Shown: positions 21,364 through 32,444 of the stretch, piece by piece
Layout: each line of letters starts with the position of its first letter
How positions within the stretch are numbered: position 1 is the stretch's first letter
Assembly: GCA_011634665.1 (NCBI GenBank)
Contig: WAEK01000006.1
Span: forward strand, 1,372,501 to 1,436,500
Length of the DNA stretch: 64,000 nucleotides
Reading direction: 5' to 3'
Source: Mortierella sp. BCC40632
Lineage: Eukaryota; Mortierellomycota; Mortierellomycetes; Mortierellales; Mortierellaceae
Notes under the pieces: model-generated
Told to the model about the DNA's origin: nothing
Database searches by the model: none
The model's input: only the letters and a program-made list of their open reading frames with translations
Program-made: the position numbers and the translations under genes

Positions 21364-21877
21364 TAACCTTGGGCTGTCTTGATGCATATTTGTGCGATTC
21401 TGCAACACTGTGGTTCCTGAATTAGCCTGACAAAGATGTGTTTTCCTTTAGCCTCGACCTTAACTGTAAGAAAGTTTCTGAATGTGACGAACAAAGTTTT
21501 TTTTTCTTTTTTTTTTTTTTTTTTTTTTTTTTTGACTTTCCTCTGTCCCCCCCTGGAGAAAAAAAAGGGCCGTCGAGTTTTTCCCATGTAAATATAGATC
21601 CAGTCGAAAGCACAAAAAAAAGAAGAGCAAATGCTAATTACATCACCAAGCAAACTCAGCACCTCAAGTACTCCTTCATGTGGAGCGTGGTAACCGAGAT
21701 TTCTCTCAAGTCAATTTTTTTTTTTCTCTCTCTCTCTCTTTTGCTCCTCCAACTCAACCTTGGGCTCCTCCTCTTCTCACGAGATCTGCATTTTCGGAGA
21801 AGCCTGTTTCCTGAGATCAAAAGCTTTTTCCTCTGGAAACATCAGAGAGAGTCATATCCAACAAAGGCAAGCAAGAC

Positions 21878-22047
21878 ATGCATTCCCGAACGCCTTTGTT
21901 TGTGTTGCACTCCTTGACACCAATGACACGAGTGATCACGCTTGTGGTGTTTCTTGCTTGGTCAAGAAAAAAAATATATGCTTTCAGCCTGTTGAGCCAT
22001 CCCAACCAAGGTGGTGCAAGCAAAGGTGGGCTACTCCTTGCGAGCAT
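21878..22047 (-). pseudogene. Broken family B copy
   Basis: Reading the minus strand from an ATG at 22047, the DNA follows family B: a hydrophobic start, GGCTCAACAGGCTGAAAGCAT corresponding to the Ala-Gln signal-peptide end, then GTGTCATTGGTGTCAAGGA, which encodes the conserved VIGVKEC. The first cysteine codon region is shifted (TTCTTGACC where the intact gene has TTCTGCC), the second cysteine codon reads CGT (Arg), and the CVCNNTG half is gone. The alignment is clear at DNA level but the gene cannot make the six-cysteine fold. Confidence 0.7.
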
Positions 22048-22553
22048 TTTACCAGACATGTAATTCAAAGGACGCGTAAAACTGGGATAGTCAAAATGTC
22101 TAGCGTTGGAGGAAGGATGGTAGATATTAAATGGGAGAGAGGGAGAGAGAAAGCGTGTGTGTGCCTTGTCGAAAAGAGTAAAGAGGGAAGAGGGAGCTCG
22201 ATGGATTTTATCTTAATGACAAGAAACAGCATATCTAAAGTGATGTAGAGAGAGGATTAGCGACAAAGGCGGCTTGAGAATCCGTAGAATGAAGATTCAG
22301 CTAGTTTTCGGTCGTTTTTCATCTATTTTCTCTCTCTCTCTCTCTTACTCCCTTACTCTCTTTTCTTTTCTTTTCCTCAATGTCAGAGATTCTCCGTCAC
22401 AATCTCTTTGCGTCTTAGATGAAGTAAGGGATGAAGGAAGGATAGTATTCTCCAATCCCCAGAACTTTACAAATATATATCAGATCTGTGTCAATAATCA
22501 AGTCCTCCCCTCCCTTTTATTTTTTATTTTATTTTATTTTATTTTATTTTTTT
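22048..22553. other. Spacer between broken family B copy and MLKL-like gene
   Basis: Contains a CT tract at about 22328-22350 and TTTTA repeats at 22519-22553 next to the stop of the following gene. No additional gene is visible. Confidence 0.6.
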
Positions 22554-25500
22554 TCAAGCCGACAGCATCGTAGCAATCTTTTCAAGCGACGTCGCAACTC
22601 TGACTGTTGTACTATCCAGCTGTCGAATACTGGACTCCATTGATCCCAACTTTTGATCCATCGATTCAAGACGACTCTCGAGTACTGTTAGCCTTCCCGA
22701 GTCGGGTTTTTGGCACTGACACGCTTCGGGTTGCTTTGTCAATTGGTCCTTTGTCAATCTCTCTTCCAAAGCCAAAAGTCTTTTCATCAGCTCTCCGTTT
22801 GCCTCTTGTTTCTCATAGACTGCAAGGCGAGCCTCTAGAGCGGCTAGTTTGGCTTGAAGTTCTTCCATATCGGACTTGGGAGGCTGGACCATGACCGAGG
22901 ACGAATCTGTTGTCTTTAGAGTAGGAGCATCTGACAAAGTCCTACTGGCGACAGTAATGACATTGTTAGGATGGATCACACTTTCTGCTGCAACTGTTGA
23001 AACAACAGACGGAACTGCCAAGTCTGCTCCTTCTTGAACCGTGTCTGCAGTATTGGCTGCTGCAGATGTGGCAACGACTGAATTATTCGCATTTGTAGCC
23101 ATTGGAAGAGTGGCAGGGGAAGATGTGGCAGCCACTGTTTTAGAAATGGCCTCAGAGGACAAGGCTGTTGTATGCTTCGGCTCTGGTGCTGGTTCGACTG
23201 GCGCTGTAACAGGCTGGGATGCTGGCTGGGATGCTGGCTGGGATGCTGGCTGGGATGTTGATTTGGATGTTGGATCAACATCATCCACAGTGTCATCCTC
23301 GACTACGACTACATCTGCTCGGAATGTCACCTCTGGGACGATCTCTGTCTCCTCCGCATACTGGATTGGACGCGTCTCCATCTGGTCGCCACCATAGAGT
23401 GGACACGGAACATATCCAAGCGAGGCAGCATACTTGACAGGGGTCATAGACCCATGATACAACAGGATCTTGAATCCATAAACACGCCGGCAACTAAGAT
23501 CAACCAAGGCCCAAATCGTCCAATTGATGCCTAAGTTGCTTTCGCCAAGCTTCATATCCACCTGAGTTACGCCTGATTTCTCGGCATTGTAAGCTATCCG
23601 GCGGAGGTCGACTTCGTAAATCTTTTTGGTGAAGCCAAGGCCACCCAAAACCCTAAGGAAATGGGTGTCATCTGCTGGCTTCCTCACCCATACAACTGTG
23701 CGTTGACAGAGGTCAATGTCATCGATATAAACATAGCCAATATCTTCTTCCTTACGACTCTGAATGCCCGAGATCCGGTGAACATACTCTTGCACAAGCG
23801 AGATCGTCTCTCCTTCAATGTCCGTGAACGTAATGCGGAGACGTAAAGGATTATGGATAGTCAGATGTGCAAAGTTGATGGCAAGATGGTTTCGCTCAAT
23901 AACATGCTGAGGTTTATCGACTGTAAACTCGAATGGAATATCAATCGCTTGCGATGGAGCTACCGACAAGGGGAACTTGGCATTCTCTCGAAGGTTGAAA
24001 TGTTTGACGGGTTTGTACTCTTCCTCGCCTAAAAGACGATACTCTGCCTTGGCACTCAGGAGGATGATTTGGTTTTGGCTTGAGAGTGGTGCCTTGTTGA
24101 GTCCTCGCCAGTGACCCAAAAACCGATCAACATCAAGTTTTGCTGTCATATGATTGTTGTTGGCGACCATCTCCATAGATGGAATGAGGACAAGAGGCAA
24201 ATCAGATGGAGATCGCGTTTTGAAGGTTCTTGGTTCCCTCAACCGAGTCTCACGGAGAACAGGTCCTAGTTGAATAGTCTTTGGGAATTCGTAGGGCCGA
24301 TCAGGTTTGAAGACTTCTGATTCACTCTTGCTCAAGTATTCCAATGGTTTTCCGGGTGCCGTCTTTATCCCTTTGGGATCAATAGAGAGCAGACAAACAG
24401 TAGGCGTTTTACTGTTGGTGACCTTGACCGTCAGCTTGATGCCAACGATTTGTTGAGTCTCTTGGTCGAGGGTCCATTCCGCCATCGAGAAAGCCGTTGT
24501 GTTTTCATCGGGTTCGTTCCTGAAAATAAGGGTGTTCCCAGTTTTTAAGACCCGTCGTCGCTCGTCCTCGAGTGAGGTCGCATCAAAGATCTCAAGGAAA
24601 TGCTGCAGATCATCCTGGATATGTCCAACATTTACTACAAGCAGGGGCGTCGTTACTAATTCTCCCCAAGTTCGCCATCGGAGCAGTCGTCCAATACGAA
24701 CAATTTGTGCACTTCCTTCCAATTCAAGATCAATCTCTTTAACGTTTGCCCAGTACTCGACCACATCTTTGTGTCCAAGGATACCATATGCCCAGGGGTA
24801 AAAGTTGCTGTAGGGGTACTTGGAGTGATGTTCCGGTTGGTGATATCCTTTTTGACAAGGTGATGTCTTTTCACAGCAGTGGTATCTGTCATGGTTGCCA
24901 ACAGCAGAGTGGAAACCGCATGCTTCTGGACTGTTGGTCGAAACGTTGTACTCTTTGTTGCATTGGACGCAGGTCAGCTTTCTCTCTGCCTCCCACTCTC
25001 TCTGTTGGTTTGCAATAGCCTTGATCATATCAGCTGCTCCTGAACTTGAGGATTCACGAATAATGGCGTCGATCCGGCTCTGGTTCTGAGCCATGAGCTC
25101 TTGCATATTGGATTGCATCTGTTCCATGACTTGATCCGACATGGTCAGCTGCATCTTTTCTGCAAATTCCTTGACCAACTCTGGATGCGTCTATTATTTA
25201 CCAGCAAAAGTAGTTGTTGGAGCCCATTTTTTTTTTTTTTTTTTTTTTTTTTAGCAACCATTCATTCATGCCTCCCATTAGTTCCAGCAACGTGATATCG
25301 GATCTTACATTGATAAAATCTTGTCCTCCATTGTCGCTGATAAACTTTTCGGCCACCAAGTCCCTTGGAACTGCCCTCTTGAGGATTGACAGGTCTCCAG
25401 TCTGCTGGACTTGTAAACTCATCATCAAGTCTGAAGAACAGGTGGTGATCCGATCCGCCATTGCCTCAAAATTGGCGGTGTTGGAGATCTTGAGTCGTCG

Positions 25501-26254
25501 CGCAATTTTGCCCTGCTTTCGGTAGGCCTCAATCAACGAAGCTGCCTCCTTGAGTACCTCCTGAACTCGTTCGAGGACAGTCCGGAGAGTATCCATGATC
25601 TCAATTCGTTCCAGAACCAACATGTGGCTGATCATAAAGTTGATACGCTCCATCAAATCCTGACATTTTTCATCTGCTTCTCGAGCCTTTTGCTCAATGT
25701 CGATAATGATCTATACAGTAGGGGGAAAGTAACGAGCGGATATTGGAGACATCGCAGGATGAGCCAACCGATCCGTGAATCACCTGTTCGGTCTAGTTCA
25801 ACATGACTCCATAGTCCATTCATTTCTCCAATACCTTGAGAATCACGAACGCAGGGGCAATGATCGGGACAACCTTGCCAACATCAACTAGCTTGTCCGC
25901 CAGTTGAATCATGTTATTCAAGACAGGATCCCATTTGTCACCCAAGACTTTTTTGACCGTACCAACACCAAGCTCTGCCATGTCCTTGACCTCGAGAATC
26001 TTGGAGCCAGCAGCAAATGCATTGTTCCCTGCGGTATCCATCGTTTGTTGGAACTTGCTTGCTGGAGGCTGGTTCTGTTGTTCCTCGATGAGTTGGATCC
26101 GGGCACGGATTCCGATCAGACCTTCTTCGCCATATTCTGGAGGCGGGTCGACTGGATCCTCCTCCTGTGCGGCATCAATTGCCGGGAGAGGTTTATTGTA
26201 GGCATCCTCGGTAGCCTTTGGAAGAGGTTTTTGTGGCGGTGGCGGTGGAGGCAT
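22554..26254 (-). CDS. MLKL/HeLo-like plus CHORD-like protein, three exons
   Basis: Exons run 26254-25835, 25710-25309 and 25190-22554, with donors AAG|GTATTG and AAT|GTAAGA, all phase 0, total 1152 residues. Residues 1-60 are Pro-rich. About 65-245 is a helical segment: a hydrophobic VGKVVPIIAPAFVILK stretch, then long amphipathic helices. It resembles the four-helix N-terminal domain of MLKL and the related fungal HeLo/HELL domains, which permeabilise membranes in regulated cell death. About 275-330 is a coiled coil. Residues 348-395 hold a Cys/His cluster (C-x2-C, C-x2-H, H-C-C, C-x4-H) like a CHORD zinc domain. A large unrecognised beta-rich region follows (about 400-920), then a SQPA repeat and a C-terminal coiled coil. 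No kinase or nucleotide-binding motif is seen. A cell-death or immunity role is inference from the fold resemblance. Confidence 0.6.
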
Positions 26255-27323
26255 TCTTGTTCGCGTGTAGATCTTTTTTCCTTCTTTCTTTCAAAAGATC
26301 CTCGGTGGTGACGGTATTATTGGGGTGAAGAGGGGAGAAGAAAGATGGAATGGAAAGAAGAGTAGGAGAGAAAGAGAAAGAAAAAGAGAAAGAGAGGATT
26401 ATCGAAGAAAGAGCCGTTGATGTGAGCCATAAACAAGGTCACGGCGCTTTTTTTTTTTTTACATTAGTATTACACTAGTACATACAGTGTTTCTGCATCG
26501 CCACTGGACGGATGCCGCGGCGGGAAGAGGAAGAACGGTCCCATTGACATAAGGTTGTACTTGGCGTAGGCGTAGACGGGGTGGGGGCGAGTGGGAAGAG
26601 GAGGGGGGGGACTTAGTTTGACCCAAAGTGAAGTGACCGGGTTGGCTGTCCAATTTTAGTGCATCATCTGGAGAAATAGGAAGATGAGATGCCAGATGAT
26701 AGTCAGGCACGACCGAGGGGTCATTCATCTTTTTTCATCTTTGGAATGCACAGCCTCAAACCTTGGGACAATGCCTAGGACATGGTACATCGCTGTACCT
26801 TGGTCTCAGTAGTAGGAGAGTAAGCTAAAAGACACGTCCAGAGTGAGCCGAGTCCCAACTTGCTAGTCTCTACGCGCTAGGCAAGGTCACGACACGAGGC
26901 GGCAAAACAAGATTGCCGGTGGGGAGGTGGGGAGGTGGGGAGAGAGAACGAGAGAAGGGAGAGAAACATCTCCTGCCTGGGTCTTCCGTCGAACCGCGTC
27001 TCTCCACAGGCGATGGAATCATGTCGTGATCGATCTGAGATCACGTGGAACGGAGACGATTGGCTAGAGAGCAATCTCCAGCACCAGACGCATTGGAGGA
27101 AAAGAGATATGACTCTACTACGTCTAGAGGCAATCGATACGACGAAGGGACTGAAGGTCGCCTTCAGAGGTGGTCAGTTCGCCCTTTTTTTTTCTCTTTC
27201 TTCCCTCTCTTCTCTTTTTCTCCTTCTTCTCTTCTTCTTCTTCTTTTTCTTCTTCTGTAGCCCCTTCTTCCTCCTTATCCCACCAGGAATAGTATTCAGT
27301 AACAGCAACAGCTCCTCGCCAGA
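26255..27323. other. Divergent promoter region
   Basis: Shared upstream region of the MLKL-like gene (minus) and the MTHFR gene (plus). GA/CT-rich near 26340-26400 and 27183-27255, with a T run at 26448-26460. Small open frames here look like repeat or GC-rich noise. A 5' untranslated exon of either gene is possible. Confidence 0.5.
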
Positions 27324-29791
27324 ATGAAAGTCATTGACAAAATCAACCGCGCCCTTGAGGAGGGCCGCCCATTCTGGTCTTTTGAATACTTCCCGCCAAA
27401 GACCACCGCCGGAGTCCAGAATCTCTTTGAGCGAATGGAACGCATGTACAACCTCGGCCCTGAGTTTGTCGACATTACCTGGAATGCCGGTGGCACCTCT
27501 TCCGACCTGACATCCGAACTCGTTGCCACTGCCCAGAGTGTTTACGGTCTGGAAACCTGCATGCATTTGACCTGCACCAACATGCCCAAGGAAAAAATTG
27601 ACATTGCTCTCAAGGTCAGTGTTCAAGCTACTTCAATGGAGGCGGTTGGCCAGAGAACTAAGGAGCTCCCCTCGCCCCTCGCCCTTCACCCTTCACCCTT
27701 CACCCTTCACCCCTCACCCCTGTTGACTGAGGCTACTCTCTTGATTCTTCTCTGCACTGACCAGAGATGTATATCGATAGTAACTGTTCTCTACGCACGA
27801 TTGACTGACCATCTCAATGACCATCTTACTGACCTCCCCCCCACTACTTTCTCCTCCTTTATCAGGCAGCAAAAGCATGTGGCAACCAGAACATCTTGGC
27901 ACTTCGTGGCGACCCTCCACGTGGTCAGGAGAACTGGGTCTCTTGTGACAATGGCTTTTCTTATGCCTCGGATCTAGTCGCCTATATTCGTGAGCAATAC
28001 GGCGACTACTTTTCGATTGGTGTGGCAGGATATCCAGAAGGTCATTTAGATTCAAAGAGTAAAGAGGAGGACTTCAAGTGGCTCAAGTACAAGGTTGACC
28101 AAGGAGCCGACTTTATTGTCACGCAACTGTTCTACGATACAGGACTCTTCCTGAATTGGGTCAAGGAATGCCGAGAGTATGGCATCACTATCCCGATTGT
28201 GCCAGGTATTATGCCCATCCAAAACTTTGGTGGGTTCACGAGAATGACCACTCTCTGCAAGACGTTCGTCCCAGATCACATTCGCGATGCGCTGGAACCT
28301 ATCAAGGTAGATTTCTCGTGCACGTCCACACATACTTTCTTTCGCCCAGTCACTTTTGTGAAAGGTGAGCCCAGATTTGATAAGGGAAGGAGGTGGGAAC
28401 CTGAGAACTAACAACCCCCCCCCACCTTCTTTCTTCACCTCTTCAAACATTCTCTCTCTCCCACCTGAACCACGGTTGCGGAAAGTAGGAAGATGATCAG
28501 GCAGTAAAGGACTTTGGTGTTCGGCTGGCCATTGAGATGTGCAAGACCATGCAAGCAGCAGGAATCGCTGGATTCCACTTCTATACGCTCAACCTCGAGA
28601 AGAGCACGCGGCTTATTCTTGAAGGATTAGAGTTTGTCGCATCAAGAGAGAATGTCCGACAGCTGCCTTGGAATCCCTCGCTCTCAAAGAAGCGCGAGAA
28701 GGAGAACGTTCGACCCATCTTTTGGAAGAACAGAATCAAGTCCTATGTTTCAAGAACAGAGGCTTGGGACGAATTCCCGAACGGTCGTTGGGGAGACTCT
28801 CGTTCACCGGCTTTTGGAGAGTTGGATGGATATGGAGCTTCGCTCAAGGTGTCGAGCAAGGAGGCATTAGCACTCTGGGGCTACCCAGAGAGCCCTGTAG
28901 ATGTGGCCAGGCTGTTTGCCAAGTATTGTCAGGGTCAAGTCAAGTTGATTCCTTGGTGTGACGAGAGTGCATTATACCCAGAGACGGAAGAGATCCGTGG
29001 TCAGCTTGCAGCCATGAACGAACGCGGCTTTTTGACAATCAACTCGCAGCCTGCAGTCAATGGTGCTCGATCGGATGATAAGGTTCATGGATGGGGACCT
29101 AAGGATGGATATGTTTACCAGAAGGTAAAGGGTCTTTTTTGTTTTTTAGGCTCTTTGTGCTTTGATCTGAAGGACGCGTTTTGGGCTCCAGTATTAATAG
29201 CATCCGACTCTTACTGCTAGGCCTATCTCGAGTTCTTTGTGTCGCCCGAGGATTTGAATGAGCTGGTCTCACGAATCGAAGAGGAGACTCAAATTACATA
29301 TTATGCAGTCAACAGGCGCGGTGATCTACGCACAAACAGCCAGAACGACGGACCCAATGCCGTTACCTGGGGTGTCTTTGTTGGTAAAGAGATCATCCAG
29401 CCCACAATTGTTGAGGTTGTCAGTTTTGTTGCATGGAAGGTAAGCAAAAGATAAAAAAAAAAAAAAAAAAAAAGATATGGACTAGCTTCTGCGAGATGTC
29501 GATTAGCCTGCATATCACACATTTGACAGTTTCTTATCGGACGGGAGCACTAACATCACTCTGTCTATGCTTCGTTACTCAAACCAAAAAAAAAAAAAAA
29601 AAAAGGATGAGGCATTCGAGCTCTGGTCAGAATGGTCAAAGATCTACGAGCCCGCATCCAAGTCGGCACAAGTCATCAACACGATTAGAGACGAATGGTA
29701 TTTGATCAATATTGTTCACAACGACTTCCAGGATGCAGACGGACTCTTCCGCATCCTCGAAGGTGTCAAGACTGTTAATAGTTCAAAGTAG
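27324..29791 (+). CDS. MTHFR: Methylenetetrahydrofolate reductase
   Basis: Five exons: 27324-27614, 27866-28306, 28489-29124, 29221-29439 and 29606-29791, all phase 0, 590 residues, close to yeast Met13. It reduces 5,10-methylenetetrahydrofolate to 5-methyltetrahydrofolate for methionine synthesis and uses FAD. The N-terminal barrel is recognisable from FSFEYFPPKT-type sequence (here WSFEYFPPKT, catalytic Glu21), LALRGDPPRG, YPEGH, KVDQGADFIVTQLFYD and GIMPI. The C-terminal half (about 320-590), including the WGWGPK-like HGWGPKDGYVYQK and AYLEFF segments, is the regulatory domain of eukaryotic MTHFR. Fungi often have two paralogues (MET12, MET13), and I cannot tell which this is. Introns 4's acceptor directly follows a poly-A run. 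Confidence 0.95.
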
Positions 29792-29979
29792 AAAGTCTAC
29801 CCATCGAAATACAAATGAAAGAAGCAGTTAGTAAGAGTGCAAACGAACGCGACATGCGAACAAAGAGCTCTCTTTCTGCGGATCAAATCCGAATAAAAAT
29901 TAAAAATGGTATTATGGACAGCCTTATGGGGCCCTATGACAACAACTACAAGAACAGCAGCAAGAACAAGAATAACAAA

Positions 29980-30020
<41 letters not shown>

Positions 30021-30045
30021 AGTAGGCTACTAAGGTGGCGTGATC

Positions 30046-30388
30046 TTAGTCTCTATCGCTAATGTCTTCGTCGTCTTCATAGTCCTTGTATCGGAACTCG
30101 GGTACATTTCCACTAAGGATTCCCCGACGAGGACCTGCCGAAGATCCCAGTCCAGACATGCCCATTCCGTTGCTTTCGTCTCCTACACCGAGCCCGAGAC
30201 TCATAAGATTGAGCTCTTGCATTTGTGAAGACATTATTAGTGAAGCCGAGTCGAGTGTGTGCTCAAAATACGAGTTCTCGCGCTGGTACTTGTCGTGCGG
30301 AGAGAGGACCCTGTGCCTATGACACATTGCACAAGGTGGGATGCGTGGGGAGAGACATTCATTAGTGCTACTTTGTACTCCGCATTTC

Positions 30389-30444
<56 letters not shown>

Positions 30445-31674
30445 GCCAGATTGTCTCCAATGGGCAGGGAAAAAATGCAGGTTTCTTACTTGGTGAAGAG
30501 CTCTTCTAGCTCGGGGTCGTCAAAATTATCGCTCAGCTCTTGGGTGATCATGACAAGATTGGCAATAAGGTCTCCGGCCCGATACACCAGCACCGTCGGA
30601 CAAACTTCTTCGTCAAAGTCAACTTCGCGCGCCTTGATCCGGATGAACTTTGTTGTCGCATATCGGCCAGCTAACTGTATCAAACACTCGTCCAGTTTCT
30701 TTGACGCCGCAACGCGCTAAGATCAAAAAATTAAGGCACAAAGGACGGAGATGTGTAATGGATATATGTTCTGTTAGCGACTCTTCCTCAAGCATGGCAA
30801 AAGTATCAAAATGATCAATGGCGAAGAGGAGGAGGTTTACCTCGTTGTATATGTGGATGACGACAGTGACATCCTTCTTCTCACGATCAATCGCATCGAC
30901 GTATTGACTGGCGTTCATTTCCATGAGTGAACCAAACAACTTTCGACCGAGCAAAGATCCTTGACTGTCTGGTCTACCGCCTGTTCTGCTGTTGGCCTTG
31001 TCCTTGGCAGCCCATGACATCTCTTGCAAACGTTTACTCCGAATCTTCTCTAGAACTGCCTTCTCATCTTTATCTTCGGCATTGAGCCCATCCAAGTCCG
31101 AGTCCGAGTCTTGATCGTCCAACAGACCCTGTGCTCGTTTCTCAGCACGCTCCCTTTTTCTATCTTCACGATAAGTGGTTGTCGTGGGTGCCTTGGCCAG
31201 CATACGAGCGTTGTAGGCTTGATGAGAGGAAAGCTGCTCCTGGATCTGTTGTTGACGATGGTATTTTTGGTCAGCAAGGACACCCTTGGGACCTGTGTTG
31301 GCTCCCGTCTCTCTTTCCGGATACTTGGGCGCACTTCGCGCAGACGACGATGTCGCTGTTCGCTTGGACGACGAGTTGCCAATACGAGTCGAGGTTTTGC
31401 CATCAAGAGCATCAATTTCATGGTCATCCAGTCCGTTTGCTTCAAGGTCATCATTGTCGACATTACTGTTGTTGGTATGATTAACCTCGCCATCGCTCTC
31501 GTCCAAGTCACTGCCAGAGATGCTCGAGCCCCAGTCTAGACGACTCTCTGTGGAGCGGTTCTGATAGAGATAGGTGGAGGAAGTAGCCGTGGCCGAGTCT
31601 CGTGGAGGATTGGCCGTGGTCTCTGGGTCCTCTGCGATGGAGAGACCCATGAGTTTTGCCTCTTGCATGGCCAT
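30046..31674 (-). CDS. Phosducin-like protein
   Basis: Exons 31674-30841, 30716-30490 and 30316-30046, 443 residues, with frames closing at both introns. The phosducin/thioredoxin-like core includes FGSLMEMNASQYVDAID, DVTVVIHIYNE, then after the intron LAGRYATTKFIRIKAREVDFDEEVCPTVLVYRAGDLI. Phosducin-like proteins assist folding of G-beta-gamma dimers, with the CCT chaperonin as partner, in the cytosol. The N-terminal 200 residues are acidic, Ser-rich and probably disordered, making this longer than yeast Plp1. Intron 2 contains a CT repeat. The C-terminal tail ends in acidic DYEDDEDISDRD. The gene is head-to-head with the O-fucosyltransferase-like gene. Confidence 0.85.
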
Positions 31675-32262
31675 GTTTAGGAAGAAGATGCGCTTTTTGA
31701 AGAAGTAGAGAGCGCAGGTGGGACAAGAGCGAACGGGTTTACGCGTTAGTGGGGTCTAGGAGTGGAGGAAGGGGAAGAGAGGAAGAAGGAAGGGAGGGGG
31801 CGCAATGTCGGAAAGGGATGACGATGCGACGGGAAAGATGGTGATGGGACTAAGGAGGCAAGAGTAAGAGCAGAAGGGAAGGGGGAGAAGGCGAATGAAA
31901 AAAATAAAAAAAAAAAAAAAAAAAAAAAAAAAGATCAAGAAGGGTAGATGCAGAGGATGGTATGAGGGAAAGAGAGAAGAGCCTTGCTGGGAAAGGAGTC
32001 TAGTTGTTTCTCTTTTCTCTCTCTCTCTCTCATTCACTTTTGTCTCTCTCTCTCTCGCACACACACACACACACTCTCTCTCTCTCTCTCTCTGCAACAC
32101 TCAGGCAGGGGGTTCAAGAGAGAAAGAGAGAGAGAGATAGAGAGAAGACATGGTCCACAGCAGAACCGTATTCCATATCAACGATCTTTTTTTTATTATC
32201 AGAGCGAAGGGAGAAGAGAGAATAGAGGAGAAGAGAGAATAGAGGAGAAGAGAGAGGAGAGA

Positions 32263-32327
<65 letters not shown>

Positions 32328-32444
32328 CAGACAGACAGTCAAAGAGAAGTCAGACAGTGAGACCGTCCCCTATTTTTTTCTGTCCTGGCTGGACAAGGGC
32401 CGCATCATGCTTTTCCTCACTCACCATCTCCTTCCCACTTAAAA
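31675..32444. repeat. Divergent spacer rich in microsatellites
   Basis: Contains an A run at about 31906-31932, CT/CA tracts at 32017-32092 and GA tracts at 32125-32144 and 32215-32322. It separates the phosducin-like and O-fucosyltransferase-like genes and must contain both promoters. No gene seen. Confidence 0.75.

Noticed and set aside
25198..25300. Reading through GTAAGATCC into a Lys run at the end of MLKL-like exon 2
   Set aside because: AAT|GTAAGA is an excellent donor and joining to ACGCATCC keeps frame; the read-through ends in a poly-A translation.
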